A stretch of DNA of 64,000 nt. Origin: JALTDM01 sp964421355 (GTDB lineage: Bacteria > Bacteroidota > Bacteroidia > Bacteroidales > JALTDM01). Numbering within the stretch: the first letter of the stretch is position 1; each line of letters begins with the position of its first letter. The DNA lies in assembly GCA_964421355.1 (NCBI GenBank), contig CAYQWX010000001.1, positions 62,001 to 126,000 of the forward strand, given 5' to 3'. A program made the position numbers and the translations under genes. Under the pieces are notes generated by a model. The model worked only from the letters and a program-made list of their open reading frames with translations, was not told where the DNA came from and searched no databases. This document shows, one piece after another, positions 62,112 to 64,000 of this stretch.

Positions 62112-64000
62112 TTAAAAATCCATACATAAACTTAAATAAAATACCCGTGGTAGTATTACATCTCCATCTATTCCCCAAGCCCAATCTGCTCTTACAAAAT
62201 ATCCTAAAATACGACTACGCAAACCGAAACCATATCCCATAATGTAAGGTGAACGGTCTTGATTTAATATTACCGTAACAGGTCCATTATTTATAATTTG
62301 TGTGTTGTATTTGTTTTCGTCGGAGGATGGAGATTTACCACTCCAAGCACTTCCGATATCGTAAAATAATATAAGTTGCAAGTCTCTGAAAAATCCCGAA
62401 TTGATTGGGTGTCGTGAAAAATAACTTACAAATGGCCAACGAATTTCATTATTACTAACAAGGAATGTTGTTCCATTACGTGCATTTTGTATAAAGCCTC
62501 GCATGTTAGTTGCTAAAGCCTGAAACACATAAGGTTTGGAATAATCAATTGGAGTGCTTACATCAAAAGTAGGCGTTTTGCTTGATAAATTTATCCAGTT
62601 ATCTACTCCTCCCAAGTAATAAATCAAAAGTTTGTGTCCGAAAGACTTACTGCCAGCTATTCTATTTGCCAAGATAAGGTTTTTATGTATTTTGGTATAG
62701 TGTCTGTAATCAAATCCTACAATATATATATCAGTCTTTTTTTCTAACAGCATGTTGTATGCTTCACCAAATATTTTTGCTCTGGTGCCTGAATAAAGAT
62801 TGGTACCAAGGTTAAATGTATTGTCAAAAACAAATTCTGCTTTTAAGCCTTCAAAAAAGCGTGTTTCGGTTTTTTTGTTCAAAGCTGTGAAGTCTGTAGA
62901 TAGCACAACATTTTTATCATACCTACCACTTGCTGTAAGTCTGATTGCACTCACTTGCGAAAAAGGATATTGCCAGATATACATCAAATTGTTAGAGTGT
63001 GTTTTGGTTAAAGTTTCTTCTGTTGCGTTTAAAAATGATTGGCGGTGGAATACCCATTGCTTATCAATCCTATCTTTTAAATTTTTGAAACTTAAAAGAT
63101 ATTCATTACTGTCGAAATTGCCTGCAAAACGAAATCCTCCCGTGATCTGATAATTTTCAAATAGGTCTAATGCTCCGATTTTTGTGAGCACATTCATGCC
63201 TGGATTGAAATATATTGCACTTCCTGTAAAAGATTGATATGAAGTATTTAGAAAACTAAAATCAATTTGGTTTACTACATAATTATTGTAAAAAGCAGTG
63301 AGATATAATCGTGGTTTTTTTATTTTATCATTTTTAGTGCTTGTTGCTGTATGTAAGCTATCGCTATTGTTCCCACCAAGTGATATTATTTTTAATCTTT
63401 TGGAAGATATTGTAAAAATATAATTGTTTATGTTTAAGTTTGAAGTATCTACTTGTGGGAAATTTTGTTCTTTAAAAGACATTTCTACAGTAGTATCTTT
63501 GGTTTGGTTATTATTTATTTTCTTTTTGTTCTCTTCTTGTTTTATATAATCTTTCTTAAAATCGGTAAAAGTAATGTTTTTTAGTGGTTTTGGAGGATAA
63601 TCTTTTGTTCTTAATAAACTCACTATGTCTTTACCATTATAATAAAATATAGAAGGTATAAATGATGATTGTAAAGCAAATTCTTCTACATTACGCTTGA
63701 AATTAGATACAGGAAAAGTTTCCGTATAATAGCGGTAATGTATAGTTGTATCTATAAAACTTATAGTACTATCATAATGGGAATATGCAAAGTTTATTAT
63801 TCCGTTAGTGTCGGAAGTGTGAAAATAACTGTTTGTGTTTAATTCCCAAGGATTGTATTCGTTAGAATATGGAGTAGAAGTTATTTGTGTGAGTTCTGCA
63901 AGTTCGGATACTTGCTTGTGTGCGTAATCAGCCTTAAATAAGTCATAATTTGTTTGTAATAAAGAGTCGGTATTTGCTGGATTTATAGGTTTTTTTCTAT
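62112..64000 (-). CDS. Outer-membrane barrel protein, 5' end beyond window
   Basis: About 628 codons are open from the window edge (RKKPINPANTDSLLQTNY) to the stop, with no start codon needed inside the window; the GTG at 63623 is internal. The first 150 or so residues resemble the tail of a periplasmic beta domain (SYFHTSDTNGIINFAYSHYD, RYYTETFPVSNFKRNV). From about residue 230 there is beta-barrel character: RLYLTAFYNNYVVNQIDFSF, GGFRFAGNFDSNEYLLSFKN, LILFYDIGSAWSG, ending in a strand with C-terminal Phe (VFYLSLCMDF). This fits the C-terminal half of a large Bacteroidota PD40/TolB-like barrel protein. Family name uncertain; an outer-membrane barrel is likely. It is followed after 14 bases by ansA. 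Confidence 0.7.
   Translation of the reverse strand, partial: RKKPINPANTDSLLQTNYDLFKADYAHKQVSELAELTQITSTPYSNEYNPWELNTNSYFHTSDTNGIINFAYSHYDSTISFIDTTIHYRYYTETFPVSNFKRNVEEFALQSSFIPSIFYYNGKDIVSLLRTKDYPPKPLKNITFTDFKKDYIKQEENKKKINNNQTKDTTVEMSFKEQNFPQVDTSNLNINNYIFTISSKRLKIISLGGNNSDSLHTATSTKNDKIKKPRLYLTAFYNNYVVNQIDFSFLNTSYQSFTGSAIYFNPGMNVLTKIGALDLFENYQITGGFRFAGNFDSNEYLLSFKNLKDRIDKQWVFHRQSFLNATEETLTKTHSNNLMYIWQYPFSQVSAIRLTASGRYDKNVVLSTDFTALNKKTETRFFEGLKAEFVFDNTFNLGTNLYSGTRAKIFGEAYNMLLEKKTDIYIVGFDYRHYTKIHKNLILANRIAGSKSFGHKLLIYYLGGVDNWINLSSKTPTFDVSTPIDYSKPYVFQALATNMRGFIQNARNGTTFLVSNNEIRWPFVSYFSRHPINSGFFRDLQLILFYDIGSAWSGKSPSSDENKYNTQIINNGPVTVILNQDRSPYIMGYGFGLRSRILGYFVRADWAWGIDGDVILPRVFYLSLCMDF

Overview
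This AT-rich window comes from the chromosome of a member of the Bacteroidota, probably close to Bacteroidales. Four things support this. Many genes carry the lineage's TAnnTTTG -7 promoter element, and three sites show the full TTG-N19-TAnnTTTG layout. There is an rpmB-rpmG-DUF4295 operon. Several secreted proteins end in type IX secretion (T9SS) sorting domains. There are also CBM9/DUF5916, DUF5683-like and PorE-like proteins. No insertion sequence, prophage, CRISPR array or plasmid gene was seen; the gene content is mainly core chromosome with lineage-specific secreted proteins.

Layout. 1-4.7 kb: 3' part of acetate kinase (cut by the window edge), a WG-repeat protein with near-identical tandem units, a MATE exporter and quinolinate synthase. 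4.8-9.6 kb: a T9SS trypsin-like protease with a PKD domain, and a CBM9/DUF5916 barrel protein. 9.7-12.6 kb: a five-gene operon (ArsR regulator, TauE/SafE permease, iron-sulfur flavoprotein-like reductase, OsmC, second TauE-like membrane protein) that looks like sulfur or thiol stress handling. 12.7-14.7 kb: a T9SS protein gene broken by two single-base frameshifts. 14.9-21.4 kb: a TetR-TolC-adaptor-RND efflux operon preceded by a perfect 34-bp palindrome. 21.4-27 kb: two secreted proteins diverging, through a palindromic double promoter, from a PorE-like TPR/PD40 protein followed by trmH and cdd. 27-30.5 kb: cydDC. 30.7-37 kb: miaB, three exported proteins, purM, tRNA-Cys, tRNA-Lys and a TPR protein. 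37.5-44 kb: two exported proteins, an exported bleomycin-hydrolase-type peptidase, SRP RNA, thioredoxin, ribosomal proteins, ftsY and sucD. 44.3-49.5 kb: mgtE, an SdpI-like protein, and a YeeE/YedE transporter with a ferredoxin-DUF1858-DUF2249-binding-protein fusion. 49.9-53.6 kb: purC, waaA, smpB, dusB. 53.6-64 kb: a C10 protease with a lipoprotein partner, alaS, a coiled-coil lipoprotein, a type I asparaginase and the 3' part of a large outer-membrane barrel protein.

The least explained system is the two-gene unit at 46.6-49.5 kb. A cytoplasmic ferredoxin is fused to DUF1858, DUF2249-like regions and an SsuA/NMT1-like binding domain, and it sits directly upstream of a YeeE/YedE (thiosulfate-type) transporter. 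With the ArsR-TauE-OsmC operon and the CydDC thiol exporter it makes sulfur and thiol traffic a recurring theme. Several genes have true starts downstream of the longest open frame, because the longer TTG or GTG starts fall inside the -7 promoter box.
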